A stretch of 15,835 bases of DNA from Robiginitomaculum sp. (lineage in GTDB: Bacteria > Pseudomonadota > Alphaproteobacteria > Caulobacterales > Maricaulaceae), in assembly GCA_026993275.1 (NCBI GenBank), contig JALWUB010000320.1:1-15835 (forward strand). Reading direction: 5' to 3'. A model generated the notes under the pieces. The model did no database searches. It saw only the letters and a list, made by a program, of their open reading frames with translations, and was not told the DNA's origin. Position numbers and translations under genes: made by a program. Positions 1 through 6,391 of the stretch are shown here, in pieces (positions within the stretch are counted from its first letter, which is position 1; every line of letters begins with the position of its first letter).

Positions 1-238
1 GGGCGCCGTTTTCGCCGATCACCGCATCGACAGGGAAAAACCGGGCGATCATGTCGCACCAGCCCGCCGGGCGGCCGGTGATCAGCACCACGGCGCGGCC
101 GCTGGCGCGCAGGGCCTGCAGCGCCTCGTAGCTTTGCGCCGGCAATTCCCCATCGCAGGTGAGGGTGTCGTCAATGTCGGAGAGCACATGGCCCACCCTG
201 GCCAGGTCGGCCTTGTCCATTTCGGCAAAAGGACGCAT
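1..238 (-). CDS. HAD-superfamily hydrolase (HAD-IIB-like phosphatase), N-terminal part
   Basis: Only the first 79 residues lie in the window; the rest runs off the left edge. The visible part has the HAD nucleophile motif DIDDTL (Asp21 as nucleophile, Asp23 as acid/base, Thr25), followed by LITGRPAGW, the motif II region typical of Cof-type or sucrose/trehalose-phosphatase-like HAD-IIB enzymes, and then IGENGA, which in that group often begins the cap region. The expected activity is removal of phosphate from a small sugar phosphate or similar metabolite in the cytoplasm; the substrate cannot be told. The ATG follows the uvrC stop by only three bases, and a GAGGAAGG ribosome binding site sits inside the last uvrC codons, so the two genes are probably co-transcribed and translationally coupled. 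The family call is firm, the substrate is unknown. Confidence 0.85.
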   Translation of the reverse strand, partial: MRPFAEMDKADLARVGHVLSDIDDTLTCDGELPAQSYEALQALRASGRAVVLITGRPAGWCDMIARFFPVDAVIGENGA

Positions 239-241
239 GGC

Positions 242-2125
242 TCAGCCTTCCTCATGAAAATAGGCGTAAATGGTGTGCGCCATCTGCCTGGAAATGCCCC
301 TGGCGGCCATCAGGTCCGCCAGCTTGGCATTGGCCACGGCCTTGGCCGAGCCAAAGCGCGCCAGCAGCGCCCGCTTGCGCAGGGGCCCGATGCCGGGAAT
401 GTCATCCAGCGGGTTGGCGCGGGTGGCCCGGGCGCGGCGGCGGCGGGGCGCGCCAATGGCATGGCGGTGCGCCTCGTCGCGCAGGCGCTGCAGGTAATAC
501 AGCACCGGGTCGCGCGGCGGCAGCCGGAAGGGCGGCTTGCCCGGCAAGAAGAACTGCTCGCGCCCGGCATCACGCTCGGCGCCCTTGGCAATGCCGGCAA
601 TGGTGATCTCGCCTTGCGCAAAGCCAAGCTCCGCCATGACCTTCAGCGCTTCCTTGAGCTGTCCGGCGCCGCCATCGACCAGCACCAGGTCCGGCACCAG
701 GGCCCGGCCGCTGTTCTGCTCCTTCTTCAGACGGGCAAAGCGGCGGGTCAGCACCTCGCGCATCATCGCGTAATCATCACCGGGGGTAAGGTCGCTGGAG
801 CGGATGTTGAAGGTGCGGTACTGGTTTTTCTCAAACCCCTCGGGTCCTGCGACGATCATGCCGCCAACGCTGTTGCTGCCGGAAATGTGCGAATTGTCAT
901 AGACCTCGATGCGCCGCGGCGGTGCCTTCAGGCCAAACACCCTGGCCACCCCCTCAAGCTGGGCACTGCGGCTGGCGCGTTCGGTCAGCCGCCGGGCGAG
1001 GGCGTCGCGGGCATTGTTCTGCGCCTGGCGCAGCAGTTCCAGCTTTTCGCCGCGCTGCGGGCGGATGATGTGCACATGGCGCCCGGCACGCAGGCTCAGC
1101 GCCTCGGTGAGCAGGTCCTGCTCGGGCAGGCCGTGGCTGACGATGACGGTACCGGGCGGGCGCTTGTTTTCATAAAACTGCGCCAGAAAGGCCGCCAGCA
1201 CCGCGCCGGGCTCTGCATCCTTTGCATGGCGCGGGAAAAACGCCCGCTCGCCCCAGTTCTGCCCGGCGCGGTAAAAGAACACGCGCACGCAGGAGGCGCC
1301 GCCATCCATGTGCAGGGCGGCGACATCGGCCTCGCGGGTCACCAGGGGATTGACCCCCTGGCGGGCGCTGACCGCGGCCAGGGCGCGGATGCGGTCACGG
1401 ATTTCGGCGGCGCGCTCATAATCCTGCACTGCCGCCGCTTCATGCATTTGCGCGTTCAGGGTTTCGCCCAGCTCGTTGGATTTGCCATTCAGGAAGGCGC
1501 GCGCCTGTTCCACCAGATCGTGATAGTCCTCGGGCAGGATCTCGCCGGTGCAGGGCGCGGCGCAGCGCTTGATCTGGTGCAGCATGCAGGGCCGGGTGCG
1601 GCCCTCATAGACCGGATCGGAACAGGTGCGCAGCCTGAACGCCTTTTGCAGGGTGTCCAGCGTGCGGTTGACGGCGCCGGCGCTGGCAAAGGGGCCGAAA
1701 TAATCGCCCTTGATGGTGCGCGCGCCGCGGTGCTTGAGCACTTGCGGCGCCGGGTGGTCGCGGCGCAGCACGATGTGGGCGAACGACTTGTCGTCGCGCA
1801 GCAGGATGTTGTAGCGCGGCTTCAGGCGCTTGATCAGATTGGCCTCAAGCAGCAGGGCTTCGGTCTCGGTCTCGGTGAGAATGAACTCCATCGCCGTGGT
1901 GGCATGGATCATCCGCGCAATGCGGTTGGAATGGCCGCGGCCGCGTGCATAGCTGGCGACACGGGCCTTGAGGTTTTTCGCCTTGCCCACATAGAGCACC
2001 GCACCCTTGGCATCGAGCATGCGGTAGACGCCGGGCCGGGCCGGCAGGCGGCGCACATGATCGGCGATCAGCGCCGCGCCGCTCAGCGGCTCCAGGGTGT
2101 CTTGCGCGTCCTTCATGGGCGCCAT
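242..2125 (-). CDS. uvrC: Excinuclease ABC subunit C (UvrC)
   Basis: UvrC makes the dual incision around bulky DNA lesions in nucleotide excision repair after UvrA/UvrB recognition. The 627-residue product has the full family layout: GIY-YIG nuclease (about 28-107, with [15 protein letters not shown] and the catalytic-Glu region [13 protein letters not shown]), a cysteine cluster (Cys168, 180, 188, 192), a UVR motif that binds UvrB (about 216-250), the RNase H-like nuclease (about 400-565, with VYDNSH, a GDDY stretch, LVDGG and RDEAHRHAI holding the Asp/His active site), and tandem helix-hairpin-helix motifs at the C-terminus ([15 protein letters not shown] and following). The ATG at 2125 has AAGGG seven bases upstream; a second ATG three codons in (2116) is possible. 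It is followed closely by a HAD phosphatase gene. No alphaproteobacterial LexA box (GTTC-N7-GTTC) was seen upstream. Confidence 0.98.
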   Translation of the reverse strand: MAPMKDAQDTLEPLSGAALIADHVRRLPARPGVYRMLDAKGAVLYVGKAKNLKARVASYARGRGHSNRIARMIHATTAMEFILTETETEALLLEANLIKRLKPRYNILLRDDKSFAHIVLRRDHPAPQVLKHRGARTIKGDYFGPFASAGAVNRTLDTLQKAFRLRTCSDPVYEGRTRPCMLHQIKRCAAPCTGEILPEDYHDLVEQARAFLNGKSNELGETLNAQMHEAAAVQDYERAAEIRDRIRALAAVSARQGVNPLVTREADVAALHMDGGASCVRVFFYRAGQNWGERAFFPRHAKDAEPGAVLAAFLAQFYENKRPPGTVIVSHGLPEQDLLTEALSLRAGRHVHIIRPQRGEKLELLRQAQNNARDALARRLTERASRSAQLEGVARVFGLKAPPRRIEVYDNSHISGSNSVGGMIVAGPEGFEKNQYRTFNIRSSDLTPGDDYAMMREVLTRRFARLKKEQNSGRALVPDLVLVDGGAGQLKEALKVMAELGFAQGEITIAGIAKGAERDAGREQFFLPGKPPFRLPPRDPVLYYLQRLRDEAHRHAIGAPRRRRARATRANPLDDIPGIGPLRKRALLARFGSAKAVANAKLADLMAARGISRQMAHTIYAYFHEEG

Positions 2126-2140
2126 TCTAAAACCCTTGAA

Positions 2141-2163
2141 CGAAAAACCGGAACCGGTTTTCG
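2141..2163. repeat. Palindromic intergenic element upstream of uvrC
   Basis: Two 8-base arms, AAAACCGG (2144-2151) and CCGGTTTT (2154-2161), flank a two-base centre. CG at 2141-2142 can pair with CG at 2162-2163 across a single bulged A. The dyad lies in the short gap between the small membrane protein gene and uvrC. It could be a protein-binding dyad, a weak terminator or a dispersed palindrome; the sequence alone does not decide. The symmetry is certain, the role is not. Confidence 0.6.
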
Positions 2164-2182
2164 CATCAGGCCCGGCTCACGC

Positions 2183-2584
2183 TCAATGGACAATGAAACC
2201 GCGCTGCATGACCGCATGGATCAGCATGGCGGCCCAGAACAGAACCGCTCCGGCAATGGCCAGCGGCTCGACCGCCACATGCCTGGCCTGCGCAGATGTG
2301 CGGCGCAGCGCCTGCGCCCAGACCGCCAGACCGGCCAGGGCCAGCGCGCTCAGGGCCAGCGCGAGAATGTCTGTCGCGGTGGAGCGGGGCACGTGCACCG
2401 CGAGATTCCAGACCGTAACCGGCAGCGCCAGGAGAAATGCCGCGGCCATGGCCTTGCGCGAGCCGCACCAGCCAAAGACCAGCCGTATCCCGGCATCCGC
2501 CGCGACAAACAGCGCCAGGGGATAGCGGACAAACACATAGGCGGCGAAAAACACAAGTTTCGCCATGTCCAGCACATCGTCCAT
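2183..2584 (-). CDS. Small integral membrane protein of unknown function
   Basis: The 133-residue product is not one I recognise. Its hydrophobic pattern suggests four membrane helices (roughly residues 10-38, 45-65, 72-93 and 105-126). Short basic loops (GSRK at 41-44 and RRTSAQAR at 94-101) follow the first and third helices, so both are likely cytoplasmic if the N-terminus is outside. No catalytic motif is evident. I chose the ATG at 2584 because a GGGGG run lies about six bases upstream and the hydrophobic region begins soon after; an in-frame ATG further upstream (2641) would add a cysteine-rich, non-membrane-like N-terminus. It lies between the amidohydrolase and uvrC on the same strand, separated from each by a palindromic element, so it may be a single-gene unit. 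Reality of the gene is likely, function unknown. Confidence 0.72.
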   Translation of the reverse strand: MDDVLDMAKLVFFAAYVFVRYPLALFVAADAGIRLVFGWCGSRKAMAAAFLLALPVTVWNLAVHVPRSTATDILALALSALALAGLAVWAQALRRTSAQARHVAVEPLAIAGAVLFWAAMLIHAVMQRGFIVH

Positions 2585-2667
2585 ATGCACCCCCTGCCCC
2601 CGGGCCGTGTGGCACCAAGGGTAACACCGGCACGCCTGCAATCAAAGGCAAAAGCAGATTTGATGTT

Positions 2668-2710
2668 CCTCCCCTGTTTGCGGGGAAGGTGTCAGCGAAG
2701 CTGACGGAGG
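2668..2710. repeat. REP-like intergenic element with three nested stems
   Basis: An outer pair CCTCC (2668-2672) and GGAGG (2706-2710) encloses two hairpins: TCCCC/GGGGA (2670-2674 with 2682-2686; its first bases compete with the outer stem) and a perfect six-base stem GTCAGC-GAA-GCTGAC (2691-2705). The look, two C/G-rich arms around a GTCAGC hairpin between genes, resembles dispersed palindromic elements common between genes in alphaproteobacterial genomes. Only one copy is present in this window. It lies downstream of the amidohydrolase stop and could also help stop transcription or stabilise the 3' end of that mRNA. Confidence 0.6.
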
Positions 2711-2735
2711 GGGCCGTGCAGATCAATGCCCGTTA

Positions 2736-4502
2736 TCATTCACCATCTGCCGCATACCAGCGCCCCTCAAACACCACCCCGTCAATGGCAATGTCTTTCA
2801 GGTGCAAAGGCGGGACCTTGTAGGGGTCTTCTTCGAGCACGGCGAAATCGGCCATCTTGCCGGGGGTGATGGAGCCGATTTTGTCCTCAAGGCCGATCAT
2901 GCGCGCGGCATTGATGGTGATGGCGCGCAGGGCGGCGTCCAGGCTCAGGCGCTCTTCAGGGGCCATCACCTGGCCTTCCATATTGACCCGGTTGAGTGCA
3001 ATCCACGCCAGGCGCAAGGGCTGGGCCGGGGCCATGGTCATGTCCGAATGCAGGGCAATGGGCACACTGGCGCGCTCCAGTTCGCCCAGGCGCACCATGT
3101 GCGCCGCCGTGTCTGCATCCAGCATGGTGCCAGAATACTTGCCGCTGGTGACATAAAGATAGTTTGGCTGGGCCGAAACCATAAGCCCCAGTTTGGCAAT
3201 GCGTTCGATCTGGTCCGGGCGCGCAATGCCCAGATGCTCCAGCACAATGCGCTGGCCGGCATGCGCGCCGGTGCGCTTGAGCGGGGCCACCGCGTCCAGC
3301 ACCGCATCCAGACCGCCATCGCCATTGACATGAATGTGCAAGGACAGCCCCGCATCCCAAAAGACGCGCGCCTGTTGCGCCAGCACATCGGGCGGCGTCA
3401 GCCATTTGCCCGTGTGGCCATCCAGATAGGGCGGGTCTTTCAGCACCATGGCGGGTGAGAAAAACGCGCCGTCGGCGAGCAGCTTGACGCGCTGGTTCAT
3501 GAACACCCTCGGCCCGGCAAAACGCGCCGCGTCTTTGGCGATCAATGCCGGGGCGGCAGCCAATGATCCGGCCCGCTTGGTGACTTCATTGGCATAGGGC
3601 ATCAGCATCACCCGCAGCGGCACATCCGGGCGCGCCCAGGTTTTGGCAATCAGACCCGCCTCGGCATCAAAACTGCCAAAAATACCGGTCGCCATGTCGG
3701 ATATGGTGGTCACCCCGGCGCGGCGCAGCATGGTGTTCATGGCCGTGAGCCCGGCCTGCACATGCTCTGGGGCCATGACCACCGGGGCCAGCCGCCGGAA
3801 TGCCGCCGCCAGGGCGGTTTCGGAAAAATAGCCGCGCGCAAAATCTGCATGGGCCGGGTCAATGCCCGGCTGCGCCATCAGCGCATCAAAGGCGGCACGA
3901 TCACCAAGGCCGAGCAGGGCCATGCCCTTGGAATTGGCAATGAGTTCATGAAAGCTGCGCTGCCAGACAAAGACCGGGCGGGTGGTGTCAAGCGCATCCA
4001 GGGTGGCCCGGTCCATGGGGCCGTGCCAGAGCTTGTGCCAGCCCCAGGTGATGAAGGGCTGACCCGGCGGCGCATTCTTGAGCTCTGCGCGCAGGCGCGC
4101 CAGATAGCTTTGCCGGTCCGGGGTGCCGTCAATATGGCCCGCGGGCAAATCCCAGTCCTCAGGGGTAATGAAATGGGTCGGCAGCAGCACCGCCGCGATC
4201 ATCGGGTGCAGATGCGGGTCGATAAAGCCCGGCATCAGCACCTTGCCGGCAAAGCGGCGGTTCAGGCTGGTCTTGCGCCCGTTGATGCGCTTTGGCGGCA
4301 CCCCATCACCCAGCGCCGCAATGCGCCCCTTGTCCACCGCCACCCAGCGGGCACGCGGATGCGCCGCATCCATGGTAATCACGGTTTTGGCCACATACAC
4401 GGTCAGCGGAGCGGGGCCGGGCGCGGCCTCTTGCACTGGCGCCGCACAGGCGGCCAGAAAAGCCGCCAGCGCAAGACCCAGGGCTGAAACAACCACGCGC
4501 AT
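2736..4502 (-). CDS. Membrane-anchored (lipoprotein) YtcJ-like amidohydrolase
   Basis: This 588-residue metal-dependent hydrolase belongs to the amidohydrolase family 3 / YtcJ-like group. The N-terminus is a lipoprotein signal ending FLAAC, so Cys19 would be lipidated and the enzyme held on the periplasmic side of a membrane. Family marks in order: an N-terminal beta-sandwich start (TVITMDAAHPRARWVAVDKGRI), the metal-binding HxH in GFIDPHLHP (His97, His99), VKLLADGA (Lys340, the position of the bridging lysine), LHIHVNGDG (His389, His391), LEHLG (His423) and LHSDMTM (Asp487), then the closing GKMADFAVLEEDP segment. All expected metal ligands are present, so it should be active, probably on an N-acyl or amide bond of a small molecule; the substrate is unknown. 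Its ATG shares a base with the terC stop (TAATG), which implies translational coupling. Confidence 0.93.
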   Translation of the reverse strand: MRVVVSALGLALAAFLAACAAPVQEAAPGPAPLTVYVAKTVITMDAAHPRARWVAVDKGRIAALGDGVPPKRINGRKTSLNRRFAGKVLMPGFIDPHLHPMIAAVLLPTHFITPEDWDLPAGHIDGTPDRQSYLARLRAELKNAPPGQPFITWGWHKLWHGPMDRATLDALDTTRPVFVWQRSFHELIANSKGMALLGLGDRAAFDALMAQPGIDPAHADFARGYFSETALAAAFRRLAPVVMAPEHVQAGLTAMNTMLRRAGVTTISDMATGIFGSFDAEAGLIAKTWARPDVPLRVMLMPYANEVTKRAGSLAAAPALIAKDAARFAGPRVFMNQRVKLLADGAFFSPAMVLKDPPYLDGHTGKWLTPPDVLAQQARVFWDAGLSLHIHVNGDGGLDAVLDAVAPLKRTGAHAGQRIVLEHLGIARPDQIERIAKLGLMVSAQPNYLYVTSGKYSGTMLDADTAAHMVRLGELERASVPIALHSDMTMAPAQPLRLAWIALNRVNMEGQVMAPEERLSLDAALRAITINAARMIGLEDKIGSITPGKMADFAVLEEDPYKVPPLHLKDIAIDGVVFEGRWYAADGE

Positions 4503-5290
4503 TATTCGGCTCTGCCTTGAGGTGTTGGTGCCACGCTGATTTTTTGCTGAAAACGCTGCTGCACCAGATCGGTCACGACAATCACCGCCAGGACAAAATA
4601 GAAGGTCGTCTTGCTCATCGGCTCGATGGCAAAGCCAAACAGGGTGATATGCGCCAGGTGCCCGCCCTCGGTGACCAGCAGCACGCCGACGAGAAACAGG
4701 ATGAACAGCCCCATGACCTCAAGCATGCGGTTGCGCTCCAGAAATGCCGCGACAAAGTCCGACAGCCAGATCATCAGCACGCCGGAAATGACAATCGCCG
4801 TGGCCATGATGATGAACACATCCGACAGCGCCATGGCCGAAAGGATGGAATCGAAGGAAAACACCACATTCATGGTGACGATCCAGAACAGGGCGAGGGC
4901 AATGGAGCCCCGCGGCTTTTCCTCGGCCTGCAAGTCCGGGGTTTGCAGAAGATGACCAATCTCCTTGGTCGCCGTATAGATGATGAAGCCGCCGCCGATG
5001 AGCGTGATCAGGCTGTGCACGGTAAAGGCCCCGTCAAGGACGCGGCCCGCATGCAGGGCAAACAGCGGCGTGGTGAAACGCTGCACCATGTGGATCAGCA
5101 GAAACAGCAGCGCGATGCGAAAAATGATGGCGATGGCAATGCCCGCATGGCGCACAAAGGCGCGGCGGGCCTTTTCCACGCGCTTCGATTCAATGGAAAT
5201 ATACAAGAGATTGTCAAAGCCCAGCACCGCCTGCAGGGCGATGAGCATCAACAGCGTGAACAGGTTTTCGGCGGTAAAAAGCACACTCAT
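4502..5290 (-). CDS. TerC-family integral membrane protein
   Basis: TerC-family proteins are multi-pass inner-membrane proteins tied to metal (often manganese) export or tellurite resistance. This 262-residue product has the family hallmarks: LGFDNLLYISI in the first helix region (Asp26, Asn27), a paired motif NVVFSFDSILSAMALSD in the middle (Asp147), and about seven hydrophobic segments (near 9-35, 50-68, 93-108, 132-152, 157-177, 190-208 and 230-245). I used the ATG at 5290 because GGAGGG sits six bases before it; the frame stays open upstream, but that extension is arginine- and cysteine-rich and does not resemble the family. The stop overlaps the start of the amidohydrolase by one base, so the two form a coupled pair. 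Whether it moves manganese or another ion cannot be read from the sequence. Confidence 0.93.
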   Translation of the reverse strand: MSVLFTAENLFTLLMLIALQAVLGFDNLLYISIESKRVEKARRAFVRHAGIAIAIIFRIALLFLLIHMVQRFTTPLFALHAGRVLDGAFTVHSLITLIGGGFIIYTATKEIGHLLQTPDLQAEEKPRGSIALALFWIVTMNVVFSFDSILSAMALSDVFIIMATAIVISGVLMIWLSDFVAAFLERNRMLEVMGLFILFLVGVLLVTEGGHLAHITLFGFAIEPMSKTTFYFVLAVIVVTDLVQQRFQQKISVAPTPQGRAE

Positions 5291-5318
5291 CAAGACCCTC
5301 CGGACAAGACAGACCCCT

Positions 5319-5347
5319 GTTTTATCCCGGCCGCCACAAAACGCCAA
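5319..5347 (-). promoter_or_regulatory. Candidate housekeeping promoter for terC
   Basis: On the minus strand TTGGCG (5347-5342) and TAAAAC (5324-5319) are separated by exactly 17 bases. Transcription would begin near 5312, giving a leader of about 20 bases that includes the GGAGGG ribosome binding site. The -35 matches TTGACA at four of six positions. It is the best promoter-like pair in the gap between parE and terC. Confidence 0.45.
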
Positions 5348-5405
5348 AGCCTTTCGAAAGACCCTCTTGCTTGGGCCAGGCCGGCACATGGCCACCCTGC
5401 TGACA

Positions 5406-5708
5406 TCATGTGTCTTCGCCCAAATGCCGCGCCATATCCATGGACTCATGCAAGACGGCAACAACGAGAATATCATCCGCCCCATCAGGCGCATAAATCA
5501 CATAATGCCGTTTGTGGTGCAGCATGCGCAAGGGCCTGGAATACCCCGCCAGGGGCTTGCCAATCCTGGGATTATCACTGATCAGCGCAAAGCAGCTCTG
5601 CAAATCTGCCTGGTAGTGCTCGGCCTGTGCCTCGCCAAATGTTTCACAGCCATACAAAAAACATTCTATGGGCTGTTCTTCAGCCGCGCGGGTCAGCCTG
5701 AAGGCCAT
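5406..5708 (-). CDS. parE: RelE/ParE-family toxin
   Basis: The 100-residue product fits the ParE toxin family: an N-terminal FRLTRAAEE strand-helix start, FGEAQAEHYQADLQSCFALISDNPRIG across the helical part, then the beta-sheet core RMLHHKRHYVIYAPDGADDILVVAVLHESMDMARHL, where the family pattern is 'R...H..H.I.Y....I.I..ILH..MD...HL'. ParE toxins usually poison DNA gyrase, whereas the related RelE proteins cleave mRNA; the HESMDMARHL ending favours ParE, but the target is inferred. The start codon overlaps the stop of the antitoxin gene by one base (TAATG), as expected for a coupled toxin-antitoxin operon. Length and core residues look complete, so the toxin is probably functional. Confidence 0.9.
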   Translation of the reverse strand: MAFRLTRAAEEQPIECFLYGCETFGEAQAEHYQADLQSCFALISDNPRIGKPLAGYSRPLRMLHHKRHYVIYAPDGADDILVVAVLHESMDMARHLGEDT

Positions 5709-5974
5709 TACTGGCCCGCTGTCTTGGCTCGTTTGCCAGCCCGGCGCCGGGCTTGCTCAAAGATATCCTCCAGAGAGTGGGGCGACACGCCACTGGCCAG
5801 AGAGTCTTCGATCATGGCCGCGAAAGCCGCATGGTCCTGCCGCCGCTGATCGGCCCGCACCAGTTCACGAAAATATTCGCTGTCATTGCCATAAAGGCCC
5901 GATTGCAGCCGCGCGTGAATGTAATCGGCCAGACCTTGCGGCAGAGATATGGTTTTCCGGATCATTTTTGTCAT
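5708..5974 (-). CDS. parD: ParD-like ribbon-helix-helix antitoxin
   Basis: This 88-residue protein is the antitoxin and autorepressor of the toxin gene it precedes. The N-terminal ribbon strand (MIRKTISLPQ), two helices with the ParD-type stretch SGLYGNDSEYFRELVRADQRR (about 25-45), and a long charged C-terminal helix that would wrap the toxin (about 46-82) match the family. The ATG at 5974 comes five bases after the -10 box of the only good promoter, so the mRNA is probably leaderless with the ATG at or next to its 5' end. A second ATG three codons downstream (5965) gives a product starting MIRKTISL, nearer the usual family start, and cannot be excluded. Neither has a Shine-Dalgarno sequence. 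Confidence 0.9.
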   Translation of the reverse strand: MTKMIRKTISLPQGLADYIHARLQSGLYGNDSEYFRELVRADQRRQDHAAFAAMIEDSLASGVSPHSLEDIFEQARRRAGKRAKTAGQ

Positions 5975-6008
5975 AACTAATCATAACAAGTATGGCTTTT
6001 TTCGTCAA
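5971..6008 (-). promoter_or_regulatory. parDE promoter with tandem-repeat operator
   Basis: On the minus strand TTGACG (6008-6003), a 17-base spacer and TATGAT (5985-5980) make a near-consensus housekeeping promoter. GTTATGA occurs twice in direct repeat (5987-5981 and 5977-5971), 10 bases or one helical turn apart. One copy overlaps the -10 box and the other the start codon. Ribbon-helix-helix antitoxins commonly bind short tandem sites like this, so the repeat is a likely ParD autoregulatory operator. Transcription would start about at the ATG. Confidence 0.7.
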
Positions 6009-6044
6009 ACTGACCTGCGAATTTGTGCGTTGACTGCCCATTCC

Positions 6045-6120
6045 GACTCACACGACGCTACCTCGACGTCTGAGTCGTCGCTTTTTCCACCCCCACTGGA
6101 AGTGGGGTCCGGGCTCCCGG
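6045..6120 (+). other. Run of inverted repeats (possible structured leader)
   Basis: Three adjacent dyads are present: GACTCACACG (6045-6054) with CGTCTGAGTC (6067-6076), nine of ten pairs over a 12-base spacer; CCCCACT-GGA-AGTGGGG (6091-6107); and CCGGG-CT-CCCGG (6109-6120). They end one base before the A/G-rich ribosome binding site of the 34-codon open frame. In RNA they could form a string of hairpins. They match no riboswitch or RNA family that I recognise, and no clear promoter was seen in front. Confidence 0.5.
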
Positions 6121-6138
6121 TGAAAGGAGGTGAGGCTT

Positions 6139-6243
6139 ATGACTTGTAAGACGAAAACGCGTAGAGTTCGCGTTGGTGGCAAGCCGGGACCGAAAACGGT
6201 CCCGGTCAAACGCCACAAAAGGTCGAAACCCAAACCTTGCTAG
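6139..6243 (+). CDS. Candidate 34-residue highly basic peptide
   Basis: The frame has an ATG preceded at five bases by AAAGGAGGTGA, almost the full anti-Shine-Dalgarno complement and the strongest such site in the window. The product has 13 Lys/Arg in 34 residues, no Asp or Glu, several prolines (GGKPGPKTVPV), and cysteines only at positions 3 and 34, which could form a disulfide. A perfect nine-base inverted repeat with an AAAA loop (6184-6205) lies inside the coding sequence. I do not recognise the protein. Possibilities are a nucleic-acid-binding peptide (J-like packaging peptides of small ssDNA phages have similar composition), a cationic antimicrobial peptide, or a chance frame within a structured RNA. 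No relative is known to me, so the call rests on the ribosome binding site and composition alone. Confidence 0.45.
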   Translation: MTCKTKTRRVRVGGKPGPKTVPVKRHKRSKPKPC

Positions 6244-6253
6244 TTCCCGCTAG

Positions 6254-6391
6254 CATTTAATTGTCGGCTCAGGCGTCATCATAGAATCTGAAATTGATTC
6301 TAGGGTCAAGGAAAATCCTGATCCGGACGAAGGAACCCTAGTTTGGGTAGCTGCGGTAGAGAACAAAGCTTCACATAACCTGTCAAAATAG
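6254..6391 (+). pseudogene. 45-codon acidic open frame without a standard start (possible gene remnant)
   Basis: Between a TAG at 6251 and a TAG at 6389 the frame is open and reads like protein: GSGVIIESEIDSRV, then KENPDPDEGTLVWVAAVEN. It has eight acidic and four basic residues. There is no ATG, GTG or TTG in frame; only ATT (6260) could serve. The codons are far less GC-rich than in neighbouring genes. It may be the end of a decayed or frame-shifted gene, or chance. It overlaps the inverted repeats TAGAATC/GATTCTA (6282-6302) and TAGGGT/ACCCTA (6301-6340). I do not recognise the protein. Confidence 0.25.

Noticed and set aside
2126..2160. Possible SOS (LexA) box upstream of uvrC
   Set aside because: GAAC occurs twice on the plus strand but the gap is nine bases, not the seven of the alphaproteobacterial GAAC-N7-GAAC box.
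134..2704. Very long open frame on the plus strand opposite uvrC
   Set aside because: It mirrors the real uvrC coding frame; GC-rich codon bias leaves the opposite strand without stops. Its product (Gly/Ala/Gln/His/Arg-rich) shows no domain, while uvrC has every family motif.
5949..6149. 66-codon plus-strand frame ending over the start of the basic peptide
   Set aside because: Its ATG lies inside parD on the other strand and its body covers the parDE promoter and operator; no ribosome binding site supports an internal start. Its C-terminal part (ending GGEAYDL) could be a remnant, but that is not supported.
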